A stretch of DNA of 64,000 nt from Pratylenchus scribneri. Taxonomy: Eukaryota; Nematoda; Chromadorea; Rhabditida; Pratylenchidae. Position 1 is the stretch's first letter. Each line of letters opens with the position of its first letter. The notes under the pieces were generated by a model. That model was not told the DNA's origin. It did no database searches and saw only the letters and a list, made by a program, of their open reading frames with translations. The position numbers and the translations under genes were made by a program. The DNA lies in NCBI GenBank assembly GCA_030063045.1, contig JAQSEB010000072.1:1095501-1159500 (forward strand), read 5' to 3'. Positions 49,559 to 61,338 of this stretch are shown one piece after another.

Positions 49559-51524
49559 ATGTTCACATCAAATGAGGATGAAATTCCAATTCCGACAGAA
49601 ATGATGAAATGGAAATGGATGAAGAAAAAAATAGCCAAAAAACCGGATGATTGTTTAATTTGTGGTAAATTTACCAATTTCAAATATTACAATGTGCGAA
49701 GTTGCAATAGTAAAAATATTATAAATATATTTTAAATAATATAAGTTGCCCTTTTAAGGTTGCAAACAATTTTTTCGGCGAATTGTGATCAATCAAATCC
49801 AATATTTTTGCCTGGCAGATGGAAAATGCGATCTGAAAAAAGGTGGAAAGCAGTTTTTTATGTTTTAAAAAATTCGGAAAAATAAAATAAAAATTGAATT
49901 TAAAAAAATAAATAATTCCATTAATATTAAAGATAAATGCCGAGGCTGCCGTCTGGATAAATGCCTTCGATTGGGCATGGACCCTTCGAGAGTGAACACC
50001 GAAAATAGAAGAGTGTTTTATTCATTGGAAGCCCGTCGAAAAAAGTTGATGATGGATGAAAAATTAAATAAAATGGCCATTAGCAAATTCTGCTACGAAT
50101 TTGAACGGGTGATATTATATAATTAATTCATATTAAAATGAATTTAATTTGAATATTATAGGAATCTGATCAAATAGAATTTTTGACAAAAATTCTGAAT
50201 GCCCATAGGCGAATAACGGATCGATGCTTTGATTTGCCGGATACTTATTTGAATAAATTTAATGACCTTGAAGATGTTCTGAATGGTCAAGAAAATATTC
50301 TCTCATTGGCTGATTGCTATTCTGTAAATATTTTAGAAATTTAAAATAATAAACAAATTTAAATTATTAAAAAATTTAATGTTTATATAGTTGCTTGATG
50401 ACCAAAAATGTATATTAAAAAATTTTTGAAATTTTTTTATTATTTTAACTTTACAACTTCAAATAAATTAAATTAAATTTAATTTTTTAATATGCTTAAT
50501 TTTTAGCCATATTTTGATCCATCCTCTAATGATGAAATTCTCCAAATACAGAAGGAAGTGGTCGAAATTGGATTCGGTGAAATGCACCCAAAAATTCGAA
50601 AACTTCACATTGTTTATCATTTATTGGTTGTGGGCATTTTAAAAGCAATGCCAATTTTTAGTGAATTAATGTTAGAAGACAAGGTATAAAAATTCAAATA
50701 ATAATTAAATTATTAAAAACAAACATATATTTCAAAAAAAATGTTATTTTATTTTAGGAAATTTTAATCCGTGAATTGGGTCATCAAATTAATAGCTTGA
50801 CGAATACATATTATTCCGCCGAAATGGGTCACAAATCAGTGATGGGACCAAAGGGATTGTCCACAATGAATATTTACATAAATATTGCCAAGGAAGTACC
50901 TAGGTAAAAATCAAATGCCTAACAAAATTTGTAATAAATTTATTTTAAAGAGTACTTGAAATGGCAAAAATTGTTTATGTGAATCCAATTGAGACATTCC
51001 GACGAATTCCAATGGTTTCCAGAGAGGAATTCGCTCTGCTAATTGCAATTTTTATTTCAAATCCAGGTTAAATTTTATGAATAATTCAGAATTTATATTT
51101 TTATATGGATAAAATGTGATTATGATAATTCTAGAATAATAGTTAATAAAATTAAACTCATTAGTCAATAATATTAAATAAAAATTATTATTTTATTTAA
51201 TTAACGGATTAATAAAAATTTATTAATTTTGTTACTAATTTAGCAATTTCTGGCCTTTCCTCCCATGCCAGGGAATTACTCTACAAAGAACAATGCAAAT
51301 ATTCCCAATTGCTACTCAAATATTGCCAACAGCAGGCTGGGAATCAAGCAAAAGGTGCACAACGCTATGCGGAATGTTTACAACTCATTGAGGGCGCTTA
51401 CCAAGCAGTTCAATATTTAGAGTTCCTTAGAACTTTTATTGAAATGTTTCTCTCAAGAAGACATTATTTGGATGATATTCCAGCTGATGAATATGTTATT
51501 AAAGCTTTAATGAAAGATTTGTAA
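49559..51524 (+). CDS. Nuclear hormone receptor NHR-D
   Basis: Eight exons in phase: 49559-49709, 49759-49842, 49933-50108, 50162-50323, 50507-50683, 50758-50903, 50951-51066, 51244-51524 (430 aa). The DNA-binding domain is almost the same as in NHR-C (CLICGKFTNFKYYNVRSC, then CKQFFRR, CRGCRLDKCLRLG). The ligand domain is closest to NHR-E and B: HRRITDRCFDLPD, HIVYHLLVVGILKAMP, ELGHQINSLT, ISGLSSHARELLYKEQC. It therefore looks like a mosaic, NHR-C-like in front and NHR-E-like behind, as gene conversion would produce. No breaks were found. Confidence 0.9.
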
Positions 51525-52255
51525 ATATTATATATTTATTATTATTATTATTATTTTTACATTTTTTACTACATTCGATTTCTTTTTCATTAAAATTAAT
51601 TTATATTTATATTATTAAAAAATTGACGACGATATTTTTATTAGTCAGTTTTGATTTGCTGTGAGTAAATTTTGAACCTATATATAAAATAATTTGACCC
51701 AATATTTCAGTCAGCAGTTTTTTAGAAAATTTGATAAATTCATTTACTCATTTTTTATAATTATAAATATTAATTCTTAATTTTCTCTTTTCCATTTAAT
51801 TATTAAATTTTTATTTTCTTTTTTCCATTTAATTATTTTATTTTATTAGCTCTGTCCCATACAATTCCATGCCTTTCATTTGAGCACTTTTTATTGATTA
51901 ATTTTGGGCAAACATTTTTATGGCAGATGCGAGAGCACCCGTGCCTTGGTCTTTAATGTACATATAGATACAAAAATGAATTAAAACCAAATAGATGTTT
52001 TAATCAATGTCTAAAAATATGCAGTTTCTTTCCAATTAATTTAAAATAAAGTCATTCATCTGTCCCAGTAATTCTTAGGTTTGTTTTTCTCACATAATTG
52101 GAGTCAATTAAAAAATTTAATAAGACGTCCAAAATTTCGAGTTTATTGTATTCATATTTTTTGAAATTGTTTTATATGTGTAAAATTTTTATTTTGTTAT
52201 TTTTGTCGATTTATTTTAATTTATGAAAAAAAATAAAATTGATATATAAAGAAAT
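51525..52255. promoter_or_regulatory. Upstream region of NHR-E with a diverged repeat copy
   Basis: A degenerate copy of the NHR-upstream repeat lies at about 51887-52030 (TTTTTATTGATTAATTTTGG, CGAGAGCACCCGTGCCTTGG, AATTAAAACCAAATAG). The remainder is AT-rich. Confidence 0.5.
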
Positions 52256-54208
52256 ATGTCAACATCAAATGAATTTCCAGTCGAAATGACTAAAAAATTG
52301 AAGACAACAATATTAAAAAAGCCAGAGGATTGTTTAATTTGTGGCAAATTCACCCGTTTCAAATATTATAATGTGAGAAGTTGCAATGGTAAATTGAACA
52401 AATTTATAATAATTAATTGCTTGTTAAGGTTGCAAACAATTCTTTCGGCGAATTGTGATCAATCAAATCCAATATTATTGCCTTTCCGATGGAAAATGCG
52501 ACTTGACGAAAGGTTTAATCAATTTCCGTTAATTCCGTAATGAAATACAAAAAATTAAAACTTTCCGGAATGAAACACAAAAAATTATAATTTTCCGGAA
52601 TGACACAAAAAATTAAAACTTTCCGGAATGAAACGCAAAAAATTAAAACTTTCCGGAATGAAACACAAAAAATAAAAATTTAAATTATAAGAGAAATGCC
52701 GCGGCTGCCGTTTGGACAAATGCCTTCGATTGGGCATGGATCCATCAATTGTGAATAGCGAAAATAAAAATGTAAATAATCGAATGCTCGATTCATTGGA
52801 ATCCCGTCGAAAATTGTTGCTGATGGATTTAAAAATGAGTGCACCGGAAAAAATATATGGAATTAAGATAAGCAAATTCTGCCACGAATTGGAAAGGGTG
52901 ATATTATATAATTATATTAATATTAAAATTAATTTAAATTACAAAGGAATGCGATCAAATTGAATATTTGACCAAAATTCTGAATGCCCACAGGCGAATA
53001 ACGGATCGATGCTTCGATTTGCCGGATTCATATTTGAACAAATTCCGTGGAATTGAGGAAGTTTTCAATGTAAAAGAAAACATTCTCGCATTGGCTGATT
53101 GCTATTCTGTAAATATTTTAGCAAAAATTTTTAATTAATTTATTTAAAAATTATTCTAATAAATTCTAGAATTGATGATAATCCAATTGCTTTAATAATG
53201 GAAAAAATATGGAATTTTCTGGAAATTACTCAACCCATTATTATAAACTAAAAAACCAAATAATAAATAAGCTATAAATAGATCTAACTGTTTTAGCCGT
53301 ATATTGATCATTCTTCAAATGCCGAAATTGCTCAACTACAGAGAGAAATGATCGAAAATGGATATGGCGAGATGCACCCAAAAGTTCGAAAAATCCACAT
53401 TGTTTATCATTTATTGGTTGTGGGCATTTTGAAAACAATGCCAATTTTTGACGAATTAATGCTACAAGACAAGGTTCAAATCAAACTAATCAAATAGACC
53501 AATATAGTACTAAAACAAAATAATTTTAGGAAATATTAATCCATGAATTGGGCCATCAAATAAATAATTTGACCAATGCATATTATTCTGTTGAAATGGG
53601 TCAAATGTCAGTGACCGGCCCAGGGGGATTGTGCATAATAAATGTTTATGAAAATATTTGCAAGGATATACCCAAGTTTAAATTTAATTAAATTTTATAA
53701 TAAAATTTTGTTTATTAAAGGATATTAGAAATGGCAAAAATAGTTTTTGTACATCCAATTGAGGCATTCCGCCGAATTCCAATGCTTTCAAGAGAGGAAT
53801 TTTCCTTACTAATTGCAATTCATTTTTCAAATCCAGGTTAAATTTTTGGAATATTTCAACATTTATTTTCGATGGGTGTAAATGTAATCTAATATGATAA
53901 AAATATAATTTTAAAATTTTTATTTCACTAATTTAGCAATTTCTGGCCTTTCTTCCCATGCCAGGGAATTACTCTACAAGGAACAATGTAAATATTCCCA
54001 ATTGCTCCTCAAATATTGCCAGCAGCAGGCTGGGAATCAAGCAAAAGGCGCGCAACGCTATGCGGAATGTTTGCAACTCATTGAGTGCGCTTTCCAAGCT
54101 GTTCGCTATTTTGAATTGATTTCAACCTATGTTGAAATGTTCTTGGCAGGAAGACATTATTTTGATGACATTCCACCGGAATGTACTATTAAATCATTGA
54201 TCAGATAA
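52256..54208 (+). CDS. Nuclear hormone receptor NHR-E
   Basis: Eight exons in phase: 52256-52388, 52429-52512, 52692-52897, 52947-53108, 53297-53473, 53530-53675, 53721-53836, 53937-54208 (431 aa). The zinc fingers are intact (CLICGKFTRFKYYNVRSC, NGCKQFFRR, EKCRGCRLDKCLRLGMDPS). The ligand domain includes DQIEYLTKILNAHRRI, HIVYHLLVVGILKTMP and the shared last exon ISGLSSHARELLYKEQC. It has a longer linker after the fingers than NHR-D. Intron 2 holds a TTCCGGAATGAAACAC minisatellite. Confidence 0.9.
52535..52680. repeat. Intron minisatellite, about 30-bp unit
   Basis: Four to five copies of TTCCGGAATGAAACACAAAA plus AATTAAAAC in intron 2 of NHR-E, with single-base variants. Confidence 0.85.
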
Positions 54209-54714
54209 TTAATTATTTATTTTATTATTTGTATTATATTATAAATATTCATTTATGTTTTTTCCATAAATTTTTACTTAAAAATTTGAATGCCTTGTTT
54301 TGTTACTTAATGATATCAACCTCAGTATTAGTATTAGTAGATATTTGCATAATTTTCGCGTATGAATGCCATGTCATTGTTTGTTACTTAATGAAAATTG
54401 CTCTATCTAAGTAAAGGAGAGAGGGAGTATTGCTGGGTCATTTTTGGTTTAGCTTGGCTTGGGTGGACCACTGAAAGGAAAATTTATTTTTTTTCGTGCA
54501 AAAATACCCAAAAATCCCCTCATTTATAATAATAAGTCATAAAAATTATAATATTAATATATAACACTCATCATATTTTCAGCAAAATTTTTCTATTCAT
54601 AATTCTTTCCATGGAATGTTTATTTTCCAAAAATGTGAGCCACTTTCTTTTTCAGATAAAAAATAAAGTGGAGAATTGCCAAAAGGAATGTTTATTTTCT
54701 GAAAAAAAACCGAA
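54209..54714. other. Intergenic
   Basis: AT-rich. Words just before 54715 (GGAGAATTGCCAAAA, TGTTTATTTTCTGAAAA) match the upstream region of the minus-strand paralogue at 21761-21800. No gene is seen. Confidence 0.4.
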
Positions 54715-57700
54715 ATGCACAAATTTCTTATTTTGGCAACAATTTTGATCCTTATTCCCTTGCAAATTTTATGCAATTCTACAGAATATAGCAATGGAGA
54801 AAATGGTAATAAAAGAAATAATTGGTATTTGTTTTGCAAATTTATTTCCTTCCAAGCAACAAATGTCTACCAATTTTATAAAAAAATCGACGAGTTATTA
54901 ACACCTTCTGATGAAAATCCATTGGAAGGAATCCAATTTCTAAATGAAAATACATTGGAATTCTTCAAAATGGTTGGGCCATTTGCTTCGATTATTCGAA
55001 AAATTACAGAAAATGAGAATAGCACAGAGGTCGATTTAATGAATATCATTAATTTATTATTTTTCTTATTGATTTTAGTTTGAAAGCAATGATGAAAAAC
55101 AGAAGGCCTTTGAAATTGCTAAAAATTTCACGGAAGAACATTTTATGCCTTTACATGATAAATATATTAAAATAGCCAGACAAGATGGCATGCTTATGAG
55201 CGATTATTATAATGTGAGTTACTGTTTGAAATTTAAGGATTTAACAAATTAGCGAAAAATTTTATTAATTTACTTCATTTTAATCCATCATGGAACCACT
55301 TGAATCATTGGCATCCGATTTGGAACGGATGATTGCTTTGCATGGGTATGAAGTTGAAAAAGAAAATTTCAAGAGAAAATGCCTTGAGCAGAATCCGAAA
55401 TTTATTATTTCAGTAATTTTTTAACAGTAAAATACATGAAAGATTTATTCTTTAAGGCACTTAAAAATCGTTTAAAAGGATTTTGTGAACGTCATCCACA
55501 ACAATGGCAAGAAGAAATTGAAATTTATGCATTGGCAACCGCAGTTTTAGACCCACTGGATAAATATGCAAAAGAATTCTTGCATCGATATGATTTATAC
55601 TGGATGATTCGAACGCGTACGTTTCTTTTTTTTTTAAATATTTTAAATTTGATAAAATGTGACATTCTTTTCCCTAAGGATTGAAATATATTAAATTTGA
55701 TAATATTTTCACCTTCTTTTTCCTTAAGGATTTATGTATAAATTGACTTGGATGAAAATGGATGAAGCAAAGAAGCCTCTAGTTCTCTTAAATAATAGTA
55801 ATTATATCTAAAAAATAATTTAAATAAGTATTTCTATATTTAAAGCAATAAATGATTATTTTTATTGTCGTCGCCGCAAGGAATGTGGTCATATCAATGC
55901 AATGGGGCTTATTATTGGCTCTTCTGTTGATTTAATAACCTTTGATGATTGGTGGAATATGCGAATAGATACATAGTTTGTTTTTTATTCTAGCGTTTTA
56001 TTAATGTTTCCAATTTCTAAATTTAGTTGTCTGCCCAAGGCAATCCTACATTATAATGATTACAAGAGGAAGCCTCTTTATGATATGGCAAAAATCTTCA
56101 CAATTGGTATTGTTCGAGCGGTAAATTTTTAATTTAACTTATAAATGTTATACCGAAGCCAGTAAAAAGTCAAATGTAAATAGTCATTTCCCGTCCGTGG
56201 TCATCTCCACAATAGACAAAGGGCTCTGCAAATATGGGCATGTCCACAAATTCTGCAAATATAAGTTTTTGACTTCTAATAAATCAGGAATAGATTTTAG
56301 ACCTTACAAACCTTATACCATTTAGTAGATCTCATCGAGACGCATCGAATGGTATAAAAATGTTCCAAAAGTTAAAGAGTTAAACTGTTTAAACCATATT
56401 TTTACGTTTTTGTTTTAAAACTCTTTAATTTTGGACCAAATCATGACAAATATTATACCAATCGATGCGTCTCGATGAGATCTATAAAATGGTATAAGGT
56501 TTGTAGGGTCTAAAACCTGTTTCTGATTTATTAGAAGTCAAAAACTTATATTTGCAGAATTTTGTGGACATGCCCATATTTGCAGAATTGTGGAGATGAC
56601 CTAGCACCGTCATTTCCTTTATTTACCAAACTCTACCCTACTCATAATCGATTTTTTTGATCTCTTGCTCAAATTTAATTTTTTGACTTATCATAAATAT
56701 TATCTTCAAGTTGATGACAGAGAGAATTTGCCTGGAATTGAGACACAAAGGAGAATTGCGATTTAATGAATTTAAACATGAATTAATTATTAGATATACA
56801 AAAGAGATAACCGCCCAGACTCAACAATGGATTGAATATCATTTGGTAAGGGTTTAAATATCCCTAAATAAAAAAATTGATAATTTTTCATATACAGAAT
56901 AATTCTTGGCCATCAATTCCAAGAGCTATGGCAATTAGAATTGCAAAAAGTGCAGATTTATCCAATATAAACAATTGGAACGAAACGGCATCAAAAATTA
57001 GCACAGAGCTGAATGAAATTGGTCCACCCGGGTAATTGCTTTGTAAAATTTAATTTTAAATTTATTAATGGTTTTTCATTGATCACATTTTACTATAAAT
57101 ATAGATTTACTTAATAAAATTGTCTACCTAATAATACATATTTTTATTTTTTAAATTAGTTTTATTCATCGAACAATTATCACCGAGCCATGGAATGAGC
57201 GGGAATGGTATTCGGCAATTTACAATACAAATAATGTGATCGAAATCAATGACATTGATTTACCAGTAAAATTGATTATTATACGTTTCAAAAAAACGGA
57301 AAATTGGATCGAAAATGGGACAAATTTTACCAAAAAATTGATCACGGAAAAGCGTGAAATTGGCATAAAAATATTAAGGTAAGTGATATTATATTATATC
57401 ATTATTAAATATTAATTAATTAATTAAATAAATAAATAATTTGTTTTCCTTTTTCCATTTATAGTGAAAATTGGAAAAGCAAAGATATGGACTCATTGCT
57501 TGCCAATTTTCTTAATGCCACTGGTCTTTATGGCTCTAATCATTTTCGTGGTGTTCTGCTGTTGCATAATTCAAAATTGTTTCCCTTTTCTTGCAAAATT
57601 CGATCAGCATTTTCTACAAATAAATCTGAGAATAAAGAGGATGACATCGAATTATTACAATTTCATAAAAATGGATTCCCCAAATGTGACATATTCAATA

Positions 57701-57717
57701 TCTTTTTAATCATGTAA
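54715..57717 (+). CDS. Secreted protein of unknown family, plus-strand paralogue
   Basis: Exon 1 (54715-54805) is a signal peptide (MHKFLILATILILIPLQI, then LCNS). Later exons carry ELLTPSDENPLEGIQFLNEN, ITENENSTEV, EIYALATAVLDPLDKYAKE, YCRRRKECGHINAMG, SCLPKAILHYNDYKRKPLYD, TAQTQQWIEYHL, NNSWPSIPRAMAIRIAKSAD, GTNFTKKLITEKREIGIKIL and the end GFPKCDIFNIFLIM. The family is unknown to me. The gene mirrors the one at 18708-21760 exon by exon, in the opposite direction. After MSDYYN a GTGAGT donor has no AG before the next conserved start (ATGGAACC at 55290). The same is true in the sister copy, so the locus may be two genes: a short one (54715 to about 55252) and a longer one from 55290. A fold-back element lies in a later intron. 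Confidence 0.6.
56199..56601. mobile_element. Fold-back element, family 5, copy 2
   Basis: The ends GGTCATCTCCACAATAGACA and TTGTGGAGATGACC, the inner GATCTCATCGAGACGCATCG and its inverse, and the AAGAGTTAAACTG core match the element at 15302-15717. It lies in an intron of the plus-strand secreted gene; the minus-strand paralogue lacks it, so it inserted after the duplication. Confidence 0.8.
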
Positions 57718-58089
57718 AATTAATTTCAACGATTTGATAATTATGGATATTTTTAAATATTTATTCAGTTTTGCTTTTGGGATTTTTCCATTCTAAATAT
57801 TAAATAAATATATTTTAAAATATAGCCGAATAAAATGGAGAGAATAATTTGCAAAATGAAAAATTTGATGAGATAGAAATTGGTTAAAAATTAATGTTCA
57901 CTTCGAACAAAGATCAAAAAGTACAATGCAATTCTAATAAGTTGAATAAATATTAGACCACTAAATTGCCTATATAAAGGCGGGCATTGTGCATTTCATT
58001 TATTAAATTAATTTAAAAAAGCAACAATCCAATTCCAATCTCAAATATTCTTATTCAATACAAAGAGACGCAATCAAAAAGAGGAAAAA
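57718..58089. other. Intergenic
   Basis: AT-rich spacer. CTATATAAAGG at 57971-57981 is a good TATA box about 110 bases before the next start codon. Confidence 0.45.
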
Positions 58090-58672
58090 ATGAATTTCAA
58101 ATTGTTCTGCATTTTGGCAACAATTTTTGCATTCAATACTATAATATATGAATTTGTCAATGGACAACAGTGCCAAGGACTTCGACGTATCTGTTAATTT
58201 ATTTAAATGAGATCAAACAAAAAAAATTGAAATCTCTCTTGAAATCTTTTACTCAGCAACAGTAAGTTTACAAGATTCAAAAAATGGTTTTGCGAAAATT
58301 ATGTATTAGTAAAGACCAGTGTAAAATAAAAAGTAGCACAAAAATTGGAAAATATGACCAAATTAATATTGCAATTGCATTTTCTTCTTTTAAAGCAAAA
58401 TAAAAAAATAAATATTTTCATTCATCACAATTTATTCGTTATTTCGCTTCAGAAATTTGTGGTGGCAACCGTGTATGCTGTTCCGGATTGCAATGTGCCA
58501 TTCCTGAAAACTGTATCGGAAGGGAATGCGTCAATCCCCAATGCTGTGTTCCGCTCAAGGGCGGTAAAATTTTATTTTATTTAATTATTCTTCCATTTTT
58601 CATATACTTATAGCTTGCAGTGCGGACATAGAATGTTGCGTGGGTTTCTGTACACAAGATGGATGCCAATAA
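58090..58672 (+). CDS. Small secreted cysteine-rich protein (14 Cys)
   Basis: Three exons in phase: 58090-58186, 58453-58563, 58614-58672 (88 aa before processing). Exon 1 is a signal peptide (FKLFCILATIFAFNTIIYEF, cleaved near VNG-QQC). The mature part has fourteen cysteines with CC pairs (RVCCSGLQC, NPQCCVPLKGAC, IECCVGFCTQDGC), a knottin-like pattern. The family is not recognised. It could be a protease inhibitor, antimicrobial or host-directed peptide; the sequence does not decide. A TATA box lies upstream at 57971. Confidence 0.8.
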
Positions 58673-59863
58673 GAAGAAATTAATGAAGAATTAAAAGCAA
58701 ATAAATGTGTGATTTTTGATAATTCGAAACGAAATATTCAATATGATTTTTGAATATCTAATTGATGATGAGCAAATAAATGTTAAATTCGTGTTTTTGA
58801 TTCGCGATGACCAATAAAATTGACATTTTGCAAAGTTGAAAATGGGTATTTTGCCGGAATTATTATTAATTCCTTTTAAGATTTTTTTTATGAGAAATAT
58901 ATTTCGGAATCAGTTGAATACTTTGGATTCATAAAATGGAAATGGACTGTAGTGTGCTATAGTGAATGGAGGAAGAAAGAAAATCTGTGAATGATTAATT
59001 TTAAATTGGAATGGAATGCACCTACACAAATAACTAGGTATTTATCGGTTTTGTTACAACTACCAAAAATGATAAAAATCACATACTAGGTTTAATTTTG
59101 GGCGTAAAACACGAATCTGATATCTATTTTGCTATATCTTGCCATCTTGGTAAGAAAATGCCGAGTTTTACCATGAAAAATGAAAGGGGGGAGGGACCAA
59201 AGATATTTTTGGAGAAAATATAGCCATATTATAGCTTAATCAACGCAGCTCGATGAGCTGAATCGAATGATACTAAAAATTGTAATTAGGTAATTCATTT
59301 ATTCATTCATTCATCCAATCAAAACAAAGAGCAATTACAATTAATTCTCATTTGATGGACAAATTTTCTGCTCAAATCCAAAATTAACAATGTCCTGGGA
59401 ATAGTACGAGGAGGTAATAAAATAATAATGCTTCAATCATTTTTACATTTTTTAAACCATTTTCAGCTCTATTTGCGACCGAAACCAGTGTAGATTTCAT
59501 TTTATCATTGGATAGATTGGCGGAAATTGCCGCTCCCGATTTTGCGGGGAATTTTACAACAAATTGATCTAAAAGAAATGTGGGAAGAAAATTGGAAAAA
59601 ATGTGAATGATAATTTGGAAATCTAAATTTATTTATGATTGGATTGTTCCTTTTTACCCACATTTTTCTCTTTTATGACTTTAAAAATTCCGAATCAAAA
59701 CCACATGTCAATTAAGATGATTCATTGTTTATTCAAAAAATGTATCCGAAAAAAAAATAAATTTTAAAAAAATATTCGCAAAGCTTAAAATGTAGAAATT
59801 AACTCATCGAAAATATTTGTTGATATTTCCCCTTATTTATCTTTATGGTCATCTTCCGAATTC
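58673..59863. other. Intergenic with a partial fold-back element
   Basis: The stretch 59040-59290 has GGTTTAATTTTGGGCGTAAAA, CTATATCTTGCCATCTTGGT and GCAGCTCGATGAGCTG words related to the palindrome at 60696-61338, so it is probably a half copy. An AG-led open stretch at about 59467-59569 resembles no known protein. Confidence 0.4.
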
Positions 59864-60540
59864 TTATTTTGAGACATCTTCGAATTTTTTGAAGCTCCAT
59901 TTGTCCTTATCAAAAATTGCGCGAATTGATTCCCCATCATGTTCCAAATTAACAGCCGGAAAAATGCGGAATTCGGAAAATTTTAGCGGTAATATAGCTT
60001 TCCCTCAATTTTAATATTTAATCAAAATTAAATATTTCAATTATTTATTTTACCCAATAATTCGCCATTCAAAGTGCCAAAACAGTGCAATGAAGAATAA
60101 GGCTGATATGCTATGCCAATACCGATCACATCCCCCATTCCCGAATTCGGTGACAGATTCATTAATGAAAATTCTTCCTTTACAATTAATTCCAATTGAA
60201 TTTTGCTCCTGTCCAAGCATTTGGTCCTCCAACTGAAATTCTTGGCACAAAACCCAATGCCAATACTTCCATATCTGAATATGAAAACATTTTTAAATCA
60301 AAATAAATTACCCTTTTCGGTGGAGAATTTGTGCTTCAAAATAGAAGACAATTTTTGGTTTACTACTGCTCCACAAACGGAATGGTGGAATATGCCAAAA
60401 ATTGCTCGAGCACGATTATTTACTTAAAAAAATTATTTTTTTTTAAATTTCCATCGTTTAATTTATACCATTAGTTGGGCCGCAATAATTGATGACAAGT
60501 CCTTCACGAAAAATGATAAATTTTGGCCCACAATCCATTT
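59864..60540 (-). pseudogene. SPRY-domain pseudogene
   Basis: Pieces of a SPRY domain appear in the right order on the minus strand but in different frames: MDCGPKFIIFREGL (from 60538), FYFEAQIL, GSIGIGFCAKNF, QNSIGINCKGRIFINESVTE, DVIGIGIAY, CFGTLNGELLG and finally SIRAIFDKDKWSFKKFE with a stop at 59864. At least three frame changes separate them. It is closest in motif to the SPRY half of the gene at 62400. It lacks both the coiled coil and the DUF1294 part, at least as far as I can see. Confidence 0.75.
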
Positions 60541-60695
60541 CACTGAATATATTGTATTTCTTCAACTAATTCCAAATTGCCAATTTTTTGGTCCATTTTT
60601 TCAAAAATTTTAGAAATAATTTGTAAGAATAATTTTTATATATGAATATCTGGAATATTTTTGAAAGATAAATGCAAATTGGAATGAATATCGGT

Positions 60696-61338
60696 AATAG
60701 TTGACTTTAAACCCCACCTTTTTTTCCAAAAAATTTTTTTATTTTATTTTTAGCTAAAAAGGTGTTTTTAGGGGTTTTCGATGATGGAAAATCCGAATTT
60801 GGCATTAGTTTTTCATTATCTTTATTGGCTGAACCGATATAGGTTTGCAAACCGGTTTCGAAAAAACTGAACTTTGGTATTTTGGGATATATTATACATT
60901 AATCGACGCGTTTTGATGAGCTGATCCCGAATCTGTAATTGGTTTCGCATAAAACCCAAAATTAAAAAAGTTGTGGCTATTTAAACTTTCTTAAGATCTA
61001 TAGGTGACCCGCGTGTATAAAATGGCCATAACTTTTTTATTTTTGAGTTTTATGCGAAACCGAGTACAGATTTGTGATCAACTCGTCGAGGTGCATCGAA
61101 TGAGCTATAATATGACTAAATTTGAATAGGTAAAAATTTTCATCAAAAATGCCCTTGGTCCCCCCTTTGCACTATCTTGGTAAAAGTCGGCATATCTTAC
61201 CATAATGGTAAGATATGAAAAAATGGACGTCAGATTCAGATTCCCCATCATCGAAAACCCCTAAAAACACGTTTTTAGCTAGAAATAAAATAAAAAATTT
61301 TTGGAAAAAAAGGTGGGGTTTAAAGTCAACTATTACCT
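60696..61338. mobile_element. Long palindromic fold-back element, family 6
   Basis: The two ends are close inverted copies over about 100 bases: AATAGTTGACTTTAAACCCC and GGGGTTTAAAGTCAACTATT, then AAACCCCTAAAAACAC inside. The central part has AAAAAGTTGTGGC and its inverse. No coding capacity. Length is about 643 bp. Confidence 0.85.
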
